DNA of 64,000 nucleotides from the NCBI RefSeq assembly GCF_029227915.1, contig NC_079885.1:13839001-13903000 (forward strand). The letters run 5' to 3'. Numbering within the stretch: the stretch's first letter is position 1; each line of letters opens with the position of its first letter. Below the pieces are notes generated by a model. The model was given only the letters and a program-made list of their open reading frames with translations, was not told the DNA's origin and searched no databases. This DNA is from Hydractinia symbiolongicarpus. Lineage: Eukaryota; Cnidaria; Hydrozoa; Anthoathecata; Hydractiniidae. Shown here one piece after another: positions 26,201 through 39,465 of this stretch. The position numbers and the translations under genes were made by a program.

Positions 26201-26559
26201 ACGTTCAAATCACGTTCTTCTACGTCCCCAGCAAGGCTACCAATGGTCTAGTGTTCCCAGTCTTAATAGAATATGACGTCCAAAGTCCTTTTTCTTGACG
26301 CCATGGCTATAGAACACTGTTAACTACGTGCACAGCCCCCTGTAAGCCGTATTATTGCCTTTGCAGCCTAATAAAGGCCTTGTACGTAAACCACGTGCTT
26401 CCACGCTCCAAGCCAGGCTACCATTGATCTAGTCCTTCTAGTCTCAATGGACTACGACTTGCCAAGTCGTTCTCCTTGGCGTCATGGCTTTAGAGCTCTG
26501 TGGACTATGTGCACAGCCCTCTAATTGTTGCAATATGTCCTTTTACAGACTAATAAAGG
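20294..26559. repeat. Copy B of the 6,266-bp tandem duplication
   Basis: Follows copy A directly. In every long stretch I compared by eye, copies A and B were the same base for base, apart from about 60-80 bp at the joint (for example CTCTAAATGCTGC near 13990 against CTCTAATTGTTGC near 20256). The right edge at about 26.56 kb also marks a change in monomer composition. Confidence 0.92.
26188..26272. repeat. Truncated 85-bp monomer, copy B
   Basis: Second copy of the short monomer at 19922-20006, with the same joint TCCCATCACGTTCAAATCAC. Confidence 0.86.
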
Positions 26560-29500
26560 CCTTGCACGTAAATCACGTTTTTCCACGTCCCCAGCAAGGC
26601 TACCAATGGCCTAGTGTTCCCAGTCTCAATGGACTATGACATCCCAAGTCCTTTTCCTTGACGGCATGGCGTTAGAACACTGTTAACTACGTGCACAGTC
26701 CTCTAAATGCTGTAACATGGCTTTTTGCAGACTAATAAAGGCCTTACACGTAAACCACGTGCTTCCACGCTCCCAACCAGGCTACCATTGGTCTAGTGTT
26801 TTCATTCTCAATGGAATATGACGTCCCAAGTCACTTTCCTTGGCGCCATGGCTTTAGAACACTTTTAACTCCGTGCACACCCCCTCTAAAGGCTGTAATA
26901 TGGCCATTTGCAGTTAAATAAAGGCTTTAAACGTAAACACTGTCGTTCCAACTGCCTGCGCAGGTTACCATAGGAGTAGTCCTTCCAGTCTCAATGGACT
27001 ATGACGTCCCAAGTCCTTTTCCTTGGCGCCATGACTATAGAACACTGTTAACTACCTGCACAGCCCTCTAAAGGCAGTAATATGGCCATTTGCAGCCTAA
27101 TAAAGGCCTTACATGTAAATCACGTTCTTCCACGTCCCCAGCAAGGCTACCAATGGTCTAGTGTTCCCAGTCTTAATGGAATAAGACGTCTCAAGTCCTT
27201 TTCCTTGACGCCATGGCTTTAGAACACTGTTAACTACGTCCACAGCAATCTAAATGCGGCATTATCGTCTTTTGCAGGCTAATAAAGGCCTTACCCGTAA
27301 ATAACGTGCTTCCATGCTCCCAGCCATGCTACCATTGGTGTAGTCCTTCCAGTCTCAATGGACTATGACGTGCCAAGTCCTTTTCCTTGACGCCATGGCT
27401 ATAGAACACTGTCAACTACGCGCATAGTCCTCTAAAGGCTGTAATATGGCCATTTGCAGCCTATTAAAGGCCTTATACGTAAATACTGTCGCTCCACCTG
27501 CCTGCGCAAGTTACCATTGGTGTAGTCCTTCCAGTCTCAATGGACTATGACGTCCCAAGTCGTTTTCTTCGTCGCCGTGACGTTTAAAAACCCGCAAGTA
27601 CGCGCACAGTCCTCTAAATGCTATAGTATGCCTTTTGTAAGTCTAAAAAAGGCCTTACGCGTAAATCACGTGCTTCCACTCTCCAAACCAGGCTACCAAT
27701 GGTGTACCTTTCCGACTATCATTGAACTACGACGTCCCAATTCCTTTTCCTTGGCGCTTTAGCGTTAAAACACATTTAACTACGTGCACGGCCCTTTGAA
27801 CGCTGTAATATGGCCATTTGCAGCCTATTAAAGGCCTTATACGTAAATACTGTCGCTCCACCTGCCTGCGCAAGTTACCATTGGTCTAGTGTTTTCAGTC
27901 TCAATGTAATATGACGTCCCAAGTCATTTTCCTTGGCGCCATTGCTTTAGAACACTTTTAACTCCGTGCACAGCCCTCTAAAGGCTGTAATATGGCCAAT
28001 TGCAGTTAAATAAAGGCTTTAAACGTAAACACTGTCGTTCCAACTGCCTGCGCAGGTTACCATAGGAGTAGTCCTTCCAGTCTCAATGGACTATGACGTC
28101 CCAAGTCCTTTTCCTTAGCGCCATGGCTATAGAACACTTTTAACTACGTGCACAGCCCTCTAAAGGCAGTAATATGGCCATTTGCAGCCTAATAAAGGCC
28201 TTACACGTAAATCACGTTCTTCCACGTCCCCAGCAAGGCTACCATTGGTCTAGTGTTTTCAGTCTCAATGTAATATGACGTCCCAAGTCATTTTCCTTGG
28301 CGCCATGGCTTTAGAACACTTTTAACTCCGTGCACAGCCCTCTAAAGGCTGTAATATGGCCATTTGCAGTTAAATAAAGGCTTTAAACGTAAACACTGTC
28401 GTTCCAACTGCCTGCGCAGGTTACCATAGGAGTAGTCCTTCCAGTCTCAATGGACTATGACGTCCCAAGTCCTTTTCCTTGGCGCCATGGCTATAGAACA
28501 CTGTTAACTACGTGCACAGCCCTCTAAAGGCAGTAATATGGCCATTTGCAGCCTATTAAAGGCCTTATACGTAAATACTGTCGCTCCACCTGCCTGCGCA
28601 AGTTACCATTGGTGTATTCCTTCCAGTCTCAATGGACTATGACGTCCCAAGTCGTTTTTTTTGTCGCCGTGACGTTAAAAAACCCGCAAGTACGCGCACA
28701 GTCCTCTAAATGCTATAGTATGGCTTTTGTAAGTCTAAAAAAGGCCTTACGCGTAAATCACGTGCTTCCACTCTCCAAACCAGGCTACCAATGGTGTACC
28801 TTTCTGACTATCATTGAACTACGACGTCCCAATTCCTTTTCCTTGGCGCTTTAGCGTTAAAACACATTTAACTACGTGCACGGCCCTTTGAACGCTGTAA
28901 TATGGCCATTTGCAGCCTATTAAAGGCCTTATACGTAAATACTGTCGCTCCACCTGCCTGCGTAAGTTACCATTGGTCTAGTGTTTTCAGTCTCAATGTA
29001 ATATGACGTCACAAGTCATTTTCCTTGGCGCCATGGCTTTAGAACACTTTTAACTCCGTGCACAGCCCTCTAAAGGCTGTAATATGGCTATTTGCAGTTA
29101 AATAAAGGCTTTAAACGTAAACACTGTCGTTCCAACTGCCTGCGCAGGTTACCATAGGAGTAGTCCTTCCAGTCTCAATGGACTATGACGTCCCAAGTCC
29201 TTTTCCTTGGCGCCATGGCTATAGAACACTGTCAACTACGTGCACAGCCCTCTAAAGTCAGTAATATGGCCTTTTGCGGCCTAATAAAGCCTTTACACGA
29301 AAATACCGTGATTCCACCACCCTCCGCGGGATACCATTGGTCTAGTCCTTCCAGTCTCAATGGACTATGACGTCCCAAGTCCTTTTCCTTGGCGCCATGA
29401 CTATAGAACACTGTTAACTACCTGCACAGCCCTCTAAAGGCAGTAATATGGCCATTTGCAGGCTAATAAAGGCCTTACATGTAAATCACGTTCTTCCATG

Positions 29501-32500
29501 CTCCCAGCCATGCTACCATTGGTGTAGTCCTTCCAGTCTCAATGGACTATGACGTGCCAAGTCCTTTTCCTTGACGCCATGGCTATAGAACACTGTCAAC
29601 TACGCGCATAGTCCTCTAAAGGCTGTAATATGGCCATTTGCAGCCTATTAAAGGCCTTATACGTAAATACTGTCGCTCCACCTGCCTGCGCAAGTTACCA
29701 TTGGTGTAGTCCTTCCAGTCTCAATGGACTATGACGTCCCAAGTCGTTTTCTTCGTCGCCGTGACGTTTAAAAACCCGCAAGTACGCGCACAGTCCTCTA
29801 AATGCTATAGTTATGGCTTTTGTAAGTCTAAAAAAGGCCTTACGCGTAAATCACGCGCTTCCACTCTCCAAACCAGGCTACCAATGGTGTACCTTTCTGA
29901 CTATCATTGAACTACGACGTCCCAATTCCTTTTCCTTGGCGCTTTAGCGTTAAAACACATTTAACTACGTGCACGGCCCTTTGAACGCTGTAATATGGCC
30001 ATTTGCAGCCTATTAAAGGCCTTATACGTAAATACTGTCGCTCCACCTGCCTGCGCAAGTTACCATTGGTCTAGTGTTTTCAGTCTCAATGTAATATGAC
30101 GTCCCAAGTCATTTTCCTTGGCGCCATGGCTTTAGAACACTTTTAACTCCGTGCACAACCCTCTAAAGGCTGTAGTATGGCCATTTGCAGTTAAATAAAG
30201 GCTTTAAACGTAAACACTGTCGTTCCAACTGCCTGCGCAGGTTACCATAGGAGTAGTCCTTCCAGTCTCAATGGACTATGACGTCCCAAGTCCTTTTCCT
30301 TGGCGCCATGGTTATAGAACACTGTCAACTACGTGCACAGCCCTCTAAAGTCAGTAATATGGCCTTTTGCGGCCTAATAAAGCCTTTACACGAAAATACC
30401 GTGATTCCACCACCCTCCGCGGGATACTATTGGTCTAGTCCTTCCAGTCCCAATGGACTACAACGTCCCAAGTCGTTTTCTTTGGCACCTTGGCGTTAGA
30501 AGACCGGCAACTACGCGCACAGTCCTCTAAATGCTGTAACATGGCCTTTTACAGACTAATAAAGGTCTTACACGCAAATCACGTTCTTCCACGCCCCCAG
30601 CAAGGCTACCAATGGTCTAGTGTTCCCAGTCTTAATGGAATAAGACGTCCAAAGTCCTTTTCCTTGACGCCATGGCTATAGAACACTGTCAACTACGTGC
30701 ACAGCCCTGTAAAGGCTGTAATATGGCTATTTGCAGCCTATTAAAGGCCTTATACGTAAATACTGTCGCTCCACCTGCCTGCGCAAGTTACCATTGGTGT
30801 AGTCCTTCCAGTCTCAATGGACTATGACGTCCCAAGTCGTTTTCTTTGTCGCCGTGACGTTAAAAAACCCGCAAGTACGCGCACAGTCCTCTAAATGCTA
30901 TAGTATGGCTTTTGTAAGTCTAAAAAAGGCCTTACGCGTAAATCACGTGCTTCCACTCTCCAAACCAGGCTACCAATGGTGTACCTTTCCGACTATCATT
31001 GAACTACGACGTCCCAATTCCTTTTCCTTGGCGCTTTAGCGTTAAAACACATTCAACTACGTGCACGGCCCTTTGAACGCTGTAATATGGCCATTTGCAG
31101 CCTATTAAAGGCTTTATACGTAAATACTGTCGCTCCACCTGCCTGCGCAAGTTACCATTGGTGTAGTCCTTCCAGTCTCAATGGACTATGACGTCCCAAG
31201 TTCTTTTCCTTGGCACCATGGCTTTAGAACAATGTTAACTCCGTGCACAGCCCTCTAAATGCTGTAACATGGCCTTTTGCAGACTAATAAAGGTATTAAA
31301 CGTAAATACTGTCGTTCCAACTGCATGCGCAGGTTACCATAGAAGTAGTCCTTCCAGTCTCAATGGACTATGACGTCCCAAGTCCTTTTCCTTGGTGCCA
31401 TGGCTATAGAACACTGTTAACTACGTGCACAGCCCTCTAAACGCAGTAATATGTCCATTTGCAGCCTAATAAAGGCCTTACACGTAAATCACGTTCTTCT
31501 ACGTCCCCAGCAAGGCTACCAATGGTCTAGTGTTCCCAGTCTTAATAGAATATGACGTCCAAAGTCCTTTTTCTTGACGCCATGGCTATAGAACACTGTT
31601 AACTACGTGCACAGCCCCCTGTAAGCCGTATTATTGCCTTTGCAGCCTAATAAAGACCTTGTACGTAAACCACGTGCTTCCACGCTCCAAGCCAGGCTAC
31701 CATTGATCTAGTCCTTCTAGTCTCAATGGACTATGACATCCCAAGTCCTTTTCCTTGACGGCATGGCGTTAGAACACTGTTAACTACGTGCACAGTCCTC
31801 TAAATGCTGTAACATGGCTTTTTGCAGACTAATAAAGGCCTTACACGTAAACCACGTGCTTCCACGCTCCCAACCAGGCTACCATTGGTCTAGTGTTTTC
31901 AGTCTCAATGGAATATGACGTCCCAAGTCACTTTCCTTGGCGCCATGGCTTTAGAACACTTTTAACTCCGTGCACACCCCCTCTAAAGGCTGTAATATGG
32001 CCATTTGCAGTTAAATAAAGGCTTTAAACGTAAACACTGTCGTTCCAACTGCCTGCGCAGGTTACCATAGGAGTAGTCCTTCTAGTCTCAATGGACTATG
32101 ACGTCCCAAGTCCTTTTCCTTGGTGCCATGACTATAGAACACTGTTAACTACCTGCACAGCCCTCTAAAGGCACTAATATGGCCATTTGCAGCCTAATAA
32201 AGGCCTTACATGTAAATCACGTTCTTCCACGTCCCCAGCAAGGCTACCAATGGTCTAGTGTTCCCAGTCTTAATGGAATAAGACGTCTCAAGTCCTTTTC
32301 CTTGACGCCATGGCTTTAGAACACTGTTAACTACGTCCACAGCTATCTAAATGCGGCATTATCGTCTTTTGCAGGCTATTAAAGGCCTTACCCGTAAATA
32401 ACGTGCTTCCATGCTCCCAGCCATGCTACCATTGGTGTAGTCCTTCCAGTCTCAATGGACAATGACGTCCCAAGTCGTTTTCTTTGACGCCGTGACGTTT

Positions 32501-34834
32501 GAAAACGCCCAAGTACGCGCACAGTCCTCTAAATGCTATAGTATGGCCTTTGTAAGTCTAAAAAAGACCTTACGCGTAAATCACGTGCTTCCACTCTCCA
32601 AACCAGGCTACCAATGGTGTACCTTCTGCGACTATCATTGAACTACGACGTCCCAATTCCTTTTCCTTGGTGTTTTAGCGTTAAAACACTTTTTACTACG
32701 CGCACAGACCTCTAAATGCTGTAATATTGCCTTTTGCAGCCAAATAAAGGCTTTACACGTAAATAACGTGGTTCCACCACCCTTCGCGGGATACCATTAG
32801 TCTAGTCCTTCCAGTCTCAATGGACTATGACGTGCCAAGTCATTTTCCTTGGCGCCATGGCTTTAGAACACTTTTAACTCCGTGCACAGCCCTCTAAAGG
32901 CTGTACAATGGCCATTTGCAGCCTATAAAAGGTGTTATACGTAAATAGCGTCTTTCCACCTGCCTGCGCAGGTTACCATAGCAGTAGTCCTTCCAGTCTC
33001 AATGGACTATGACGTGCCAAGTCCTTTTCCTTGACGCCATGGCTATAGAACACTGTCAACTACGCGCATAGTCCTCTAAAGGCTGTAATATGGCCATTTG
33101 CAGCCTATTAAAGGCCTTATACGTAAATACTGTCGCTCCACCTGCCTGCGCAAGTTACCATTGGTGTAGTCCTTCCAGTCTCAATGGACTATGACGTCCC
33201 AAGTCGTTTTCTTCGTCGCCGTGACGTTTAAAAACCCGCAAGTACGCGCACAGTCCTCTAAATGCTATAGTATGGCTTTTGTAAGTCTAAAAAAGGCCTT
33301 ACGCGTAAATCACGTGCTTCCACTCTCCAAACCAGGCTACCAATGGTGTACCTTTCCGACTATCATTGAACTACGACGTCCCAATTCCTTTTCCTTGGCG
33401 CTTTAGCGTTAAAACACATTTAACTACGTGCACGGCCCTTTGAACGCTGTAAAATGGCCATTTGCAGCCTATTAAAGGCCTTATACGTAAATACTGTCCC
33501 TCCACCTGCCTGCGCAAGTTACCATTGGTCTAGTGTTTTCAGTCTCAATGTAATATGACGTCCCAAGTCATTTTCCTTGGCGCCATTGCTTTAGAACACT
33601 TTTAACTACGTGCACAGCCCTCTAAAGGCAGTAATATGGCCATTTGCAGCCTAATAAAGGCCTTACACGTAAATCACGTTCTTCCACGTCCCCAGCAAGG
33701 CTACCATTGGTCTAGTGTTTTCAGTCTCGATGTAATATGACGTCCCAAGTCATTTTCCTTGGCGCCATGGCTTTAGAACACTTTTAACTCCGTGCACAGC
33801 CCTCTAAAGGCTGTAATATGGCCATTTGCAGTTAAATAAAGGCTTTAAACATAAACACTGTCGTTCCAACTGCCTGCGCAGGTTACCATAGGAATAGTCC
33901 TTCCAGTCTCAATGGACTATGACGTCCCAAGTCCTTTTCCTTGGCGCCATGGCTATAGAACACTGTTAACTACGTGCACAGCCCTCTAAAGGCAGTAATA
34001 TGGCCATTTGCAGCCTAATAAAGGCCTTACACGTAAATCACGTTCTTCCACGTCCCCAGCAAGGCTACCAATGGTCTAGTGTTCCCAGTCTTAATGGAAT
34101 AAGACGTCCAAAGTCCTTTTCCTTGACGCCATGGCTATAGAACACTGTCAACTACGTGCACAGCCCTGTAAAGGCTGTAATATGGCCATTTGCAGCCTAT
34201 TAAAGGCCTTATACGTAAATACTGTCGCTCCACCTGCCTGCGCAAGTTACCATTGGTGTAGTCCTTCCAGTCTCAATGGACTATGACGTCCCAAGTCGGT
34301 TTCTTTGTCGCCGTGACGTTAAAAAACCCGCAAGTACGCGCACAGTCCTCTAAATGCTATAGTATGGCTTTTGTAAGTCTAAAAAAGGCCTTACGCGTAA
34401 ATCACGTGCTTCCACTCTCCAAACCAGGCTACCAATGGTGTACCTTTCCCACTATCATTGAACTACGACGTCCCAATTCCTTTTCCTTGGCGCTTTAGCG
34501 TTAAAACACATTTAACTACGTGCACGGCCCTTTGAACGCTGTAATATGGCCATTTGCAGCCTATTAAAGGCCTTATACGTAAATACTGTCGCTCCACCTG
34601 CCTGCGCAAGTTACCATTGGTCTATTGTTTTCAGTCTCAATGTAATATGACGTCCCAAGTCATTTTCCTTGGCGCCATGGCTTTAGAACACTTTTAACTC
34701 CGTGCACAGCCCTCTAAAGGCTGTACAATGGCCATTTGCAGCCTAATAAAGGTGTTATGCGTAAATAGTGTCGTTCCACCTGCCTGCGCAGGTTACCATA
34801 GCAGTAGTCCTTCCAGTCTCAATGGACTATGACG
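26560..34834. repeat. Satellite block with a six-monomer (1,092-bp) HOR
   Basis: GTAAGT-type monomers start at 27547, 28639, 29732 and 30824, spaced 1,092, 1,093 and 1,092 bp. The extra base is a T inserted in CTATAGTTATGG near 29808. A second run starts at 33191 and 34283, again 1,092 bp apart. Between them, 31733-32437 matches 26636-27340 (offset 5,097, 28 monomers plus 1). These monomers mostly read CGTTTAAAAACCCGC or CGTTAAAAAACCCGC where the left part of the window reads CGTTTGAAAACCCGC. One at about 32491 keeps the GAAAA form. Confidence 0.85.
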
Positions 34835-36378
34835 TCCCAAGTCCTTTTCCTTGACGCCATGGCTATAGAACACTGTCAACTACGCGCATAGTCCTCTAAA
34901 TGCCGTAATATCGCCTTTTGTAGCCAAATAAAGGCTTTACACGGAAATAACGTGGTTCCACTACCCTTCACGGGATACCATTAGTCTAGTCCTTCCAGTC
35001 TCAATGGACTATGACGTCCCAAGTCATTTTCCTTGGCGCCATGGCTTTAGCACACTGTTAACTCCGTGCACAGCCCTCTAAAGGCTGTAATATGGCCATT
35101 TGCAGTTAAATAAAGGCTTTAAACGTAAACACTGTCGTTCCAACTGCCTGCGCAGGTTACCATAGGAGTAGTCCTTCCAGTCTCAATGGACTATGACGTC
35201 CCAAGTCCTTTTCCTTGGCGCCATGGCTATAGAACACTGTCAACTACGTGCACAGCCCTCTAAAGTCAGTAATATGGCCTTTTGCGGCCTAATAAAGCCT
35301 TTACACGAAAATACCGTGATTCCACCACCCTCCGCGGGATACCATTGGTCTAGTCCTTCCAGTCCCAATGGACTAGAACGTCCCAAGTCGTTTTCTTTGG
35401 CACCTTGGCGTTAGAAGACCGGCAACTACGCGCACAGTCCTCTAAATGCTGTAACATGACCTTTTACAGACTAATAAAGGTCTTACACGCAAATCACGTT
35501 CTTCCACGCCCCAAGCAAGGTTACCAATGGTCTAGTGTTCCCAGTCTTAATGGAATATGACGTCTCAAGTCCTTTTCCTTGGCGCTTTAGCGTTAAAACA
35601 CTTTTTACTACGTGCACAGACCTCTAAATGCTGTAATATTGCCTTTTGCAGCCAAATAAAGGCTTAACACGTAAATAACGTGGTTCCACCACCCTTCGCG
35701 GGATACCATTAGTCTAGTCCTTCCAGTCTCAATAGACTATGACGTCCCAAGTCCTTTTCCTTGGCGCCATGGCTTTAGAACACTTTTAACTCCGTGCACA
35801 GCCCTCTAAATGCTGTAACATGGCCTTTTGCAGACTAATAAAGGCTTTAAACGTAAATACTGTCGTTCCAACTGCCTGCGCAGGTTACCATAGGAGTAGT
35901 CCTTCCAGTCTCAATGGACTATGACGTCCCAAGTCCTTTTCCTTGGCGCCATGGCTATAGAACACTGTTAACTACGTGCACAGCCCTCTAAAGGCAGTAA
36001 TATGGCCATTTGCAGCCTAACAAAGGTGTTATACGTAAATCACGTTCTTCCACGTCCCCAGCAAGACTACCAATGGTCTAGTGTTCCCAGTCATAATGGA
36101 ATAAGACGTCCAAAGTCCTTTTCTTTGACGCCATGGCTATGGAACAGTGTCAACTACGCGCACAGTCCTTTAAATGCTGTAATATTGCCTTTTGTAGCCA
36201 AATAAAGGCTTTACACGGAAATAACGTGCTTCCACGCTCCCAACCAGGCTACCATTGGTCTAGTGTTTTCAGTCTCAATGTAATATGACGTCCCAAGTCA
36301 TTTTCCTTGGCGCCATGGCTTTAGAACACTTTTAACTCCGTGCACAGCCCTCTAAAGGCTGTAATATGGCCATTTGCA
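34835..36378. repeat. Copy 1 of a 2,912-bp (16-monomer) duplication; empty-site copy
   Basis: Matches 37747-40038 at an offset of exactly 2,912 bp up to the transposon insertion and 3,660 bp after it (landmarks 35193/38105 and 36002/39662). The difference of 748 bp is the element plus one TTAA. The pre-insertion target is visible here near 35850 as GGCTTTAAACGTAAATACTG. Homology stops near 36378, where CAGTTAAATAAAGG replaces CAGCCTATTAAAGG. Confidence 0.9.
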
Positions 36379-37746
36379 GTTAAATAAAGGCTTTAAAGGT
36401 AAACACTGTCGTTTCAACTGCCTGCGCAGGTTACCATAGGAGTAGTCCTTCCAGTCTCAATGGACTAAGACGTCCCAAGTCCTTTTCCTTGGCGCCATGG
36501 CTATAGAACACTGTTAACTACGTGCACAGCCCTCTAAAGGCAGTAATATGGCCATTTGCAGCCTAATAAAGGCCTTACACGTAAATCACGTTCTTCCACG
36601 TCCCCAGCAAGGCTACCAATGGTCTAGTGTTCCCAGTCTTAATGGAATAAGACGTCCAAAGTCCTTTTCCTTGACGCCATGGCTATAGAACACTGTCAAC
36701 TACGTGCACAGCCCTCTAAAGGCTGTAATATTGCCTTTTGTAGCCAAATAAAGGCTTTACACGGAAATAACGTGGTTCCACCACCATTTGCGGGATACCA
36801 TTAGTCTAGTCCTTCCAGTCTCAATGGACTATGACGTCCCAAGTCGTTTTCTTTGTCGCCGTGACGTTTAAAAACCCGCAAGTACGCGCACAGTCCTCTA
36901 AATGCTATAGTATGGCTTTTGTAAGTCTAAAAAAGGCCTTACGCGTAATTCACGTGCTTCCACTCTCCAAACCAGGCTACCAATGGTGTACCTTTCCCAC
37001 TATCATTGAACTACGACGTCCCAATTCCTTTTCCTTGGCGCTTTAGCGTTAAAACACATTTAACTACGTGCACGGCCCTTTGAACGCTGTAATATGGCTA
37101 TTTGCAGCCTATTAAAGGCCTTATACGTAAATACTGTCGCTCCACCTGCCTGCGCAAGTTACCATTGGTCTAGTGTTTTCAGTCTCAATGTAATATGACA
37201 TCCCAAGTCATTTTCCTTGGCGCCATGGCTTTAGAACACTTTTAACTTCGTGCACAGCCCTCTAAAGGCTGTAATATGGCCATTTGCAGTTAAATAAAGG
37301 CTTTAAACGTAAACACTGTCGTTCCAACTGCCTGCGCATGTTTCCATAGGAGTAGTCCTTCCAGTCTCAATGGACTATGACGTCCCAAGTCCTTTTCCTT
37401 GGCGCCATGGCTATAGAACACTGTTGACTACGTGCACAGCCCTCTAAAGGCAGTAATGTTGCCTTTTGCGGCCTAATAAAGCCTTTACACGAAAATACCG
37501 TGATTCCACCACCCTCCGCGGGATACCATTGGTCTAGTCCTTCCAGTCTCAATGGACTATGACGTCCCAAGTCCTTTTCCTTGGCGCCATGACTATAGAA
37601 CACTGTTAACTACCTGCACAGCCCTTTAAAGGCAGTAATATGGCCATTTGCAGCCTAATAAAGGCCTTACATGTAAATCACGTTCTTCCACGTCCCCAGC
37701 AAGGCTACTAATGGCCTAGTGTTCCCAGTCTCAATGGACTATGACA
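36379..37746. repeat. Satellite segment between the 2,912-bp copies
   Basis: Ordinary 182-bp monomers, including a GTAAGT-type one at 36831. The part around 37080-37560 matches about 41830-42310 at an offset of 4,752 bp, which is 22 monomers once the 748-bp insertion is removed. I see nothing other than satellite here. Confidence 0.8.
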
Positions 37747-38758
37747 TCCCAAGTCCTTTTCCTTGACGCCATGGCTATAGAACACTGTCAACTACGCGCA
37801 TAGTCCTCTAAATGCCGTAATATTGCCTTTTGTAGCCAAATAAAGGCTCTACACGGAAATAACGTGGTTCCACCACCCTTCACGGGATACCATTAGTCTA
37901 GTCCTTCCAGTCTCAATGGACTATGACGTGCAAAGTCATTTTCCTTGGCGCCATGGCTTTAGCACACTGTTAACTCCGTGCACAGCCCTCTAAAGGCTGT
38001 AATATGGCCATTTGCAGTTAAATAAAGGCTTTAAACGTAAACACTGTCGTTCCAACTGCCTGCGCAGGTTACCATAGGAGTAGTCCTTCCAGTCTCAATG
38101 GACTATGACGTCCCAAGTCCTTTTCCTTGGCGCCATGGCTATAGAACACTGTCAACTACGTGCACAGCCCTCTAAAGTCAGTAATATGGCCTTTTGCGGC
38201 CTAATAAAGCCTTTACACGAAAATACCGTGATTCCACCACCCACCGCGGGATACCATTGGTCTAGTCCTTCCAGTCCCAATGGACTAGAACGTCCCAAGT
38301 CGTTTTCTTTGGCACCTTGGCGTTAGAAGACCGGCAACTACGCGCACAGTCCTCTAAATGCTGTAACATGGCCTTTTACAGACTAATAAAGGTCTTACAC
38401 GCAAATCACGTTCTTCCACGCCCCAAGCAAGGTTACCAATGGTCTAGTGTTCCCAGTCTTAATGGAATATGACGTCTCAAGTCCTTTTCCTTGGCGCTTT
38501 AGCGTTAAAACACTTTTTACTACGTGCACAGACCTCTAAATGCTGTAATATTGCCTTTTGCAGCCAAATAAAGGCTTAACACGTAAATAACGTGGTTCCA
38601 CCACCCTTCGCGGGATACCATTAGTCTAGTCCTTCCAGTCTCAATAGACTATGACGTCCCAAGTCCTTTTCCTTGGCGCCATGGCTTTAGAACACTTTTA
38701 ACTCCGTGCACAGCCCTCTAAATGCTGTAACATGGCCTTTTGCAGACTAATAAAGGCT

Positions 38759-38762
38759 TTAA
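38759..38762. repeat. Target-site duplication TTAA, left
   Basis: TTAA directly before the left terminal repeat. The uninterrupted satellite has a single TTAA in GGCTTTAAACG at this place. Confidence 0.92.
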
Positions 38763-38779
38763 CCCTATTCGGTCCGGGG
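38763..38779 (+). repeat. Left terminal inverted repeat, 17 bp
   Basis: CCCTATTCGGTCCGGGG, the exact reverse complement of 39490-39506. Confidence 0.92.
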
Positions 38780-38800
38780 TTTTTCGAACATACTATGACC

Positions 38801-38825
38801 GGGGGGGGGCGGATTCCGCCCCCCC
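38801..38825. repeat. Left subterminal GC palindrome
   Basis: A run of nine Gs, then CGGATTCCG, then seven Cs. GGCGGA and TCCGCC pair perfectly around one central T, so single strands could form a very stable hairpin. A 21-bp stretch of mixed sequence separates it from the terminal repeat, which the right end lacks. Confidence 0.85.
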
Positions 38826-39116
38826 TCAATAACTTTTCATAGGGTTGTTCAAATTGAATCAAACTTGGCACACTTATAGTACGTCATAAAAGGAACAAAA
38901 TGGCGCCAAAAAAAATTTGCTTGCGTCAGCACATTTTCTGTGACGTCATCAAAAGCTTGAAAATTGTTAAAAATGCCACTATCTGCTTAAAATGTAATTA
39001 CTTTTGTTCTAGAGCGAATTTTTACATTCTGTTTGAAGTTTCTGAAAGCTAAATAAAAGTTATTTAACATATTTTCCGGTTTTTACATGGATCGGATGAA
39101 AAATTGCCAAAAATTG

Positions 39117-39147
39117 CCCGAAAATCCGTTTTTTTCCGATTTTCGGG
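39117..39147. repeat. Internal inverted repeat of the MITE
   Basis: CCCGAAAATC at 39117-39126 is the reverse complement of GATTTTCGGG at 39138-39147, with a short T-rich loop between. Related AAAATCCGAC and AAATCGG pieces follow immediately, so the centre holds a cluster of imperfect inverted repeats. Confidence 0.75.
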
Positions 39148-39465
39148 TAAAATCCGACAAAATCGGGAAATCGGATTAGTCACGTGTTCAAAATATTCAA
39201 AATGATTCTTCTTGATGAAACAAAGTTATGTTGCAAGTTTAAAGTTCTAAGGATAATCCTAACAGGAGTTATTATATTTTCCCCATTATAAGGATTTCAT
39301 ACAGATTTTTAGGGGTAGTTTCGAGTAATGGCCAATATCAAAGCCTCTGAAAGGTATGGGACCTAAAAAATTAGCATGCAGGTGTCTAATAGATAAATGT
39401 TGAAACTCAGTAAGTATCATAGCCATATAACAAAGCAATCAGGAGTTATTAAAAAAAAACCGTTA

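Noticed and set aside
28546-28854. Longest open frame, 102 codons, spanning nearly two monomers.
   Set aside because: Its second part is the same 71-codon frame found in other GTAAGT-type monomers, and the first part is an accidental in-frame extension. No codon-level conservation, no upstream context, and neighbouring copies are closed by stops.
29004-29011. Full TGACGTCA (CRE) octamer as a regulatory site.
   Set aside because: It is a single-base variant (TGACGTCC to TGACGTCA) in one monomer with no gene nearby, so a regulatory role has no support.
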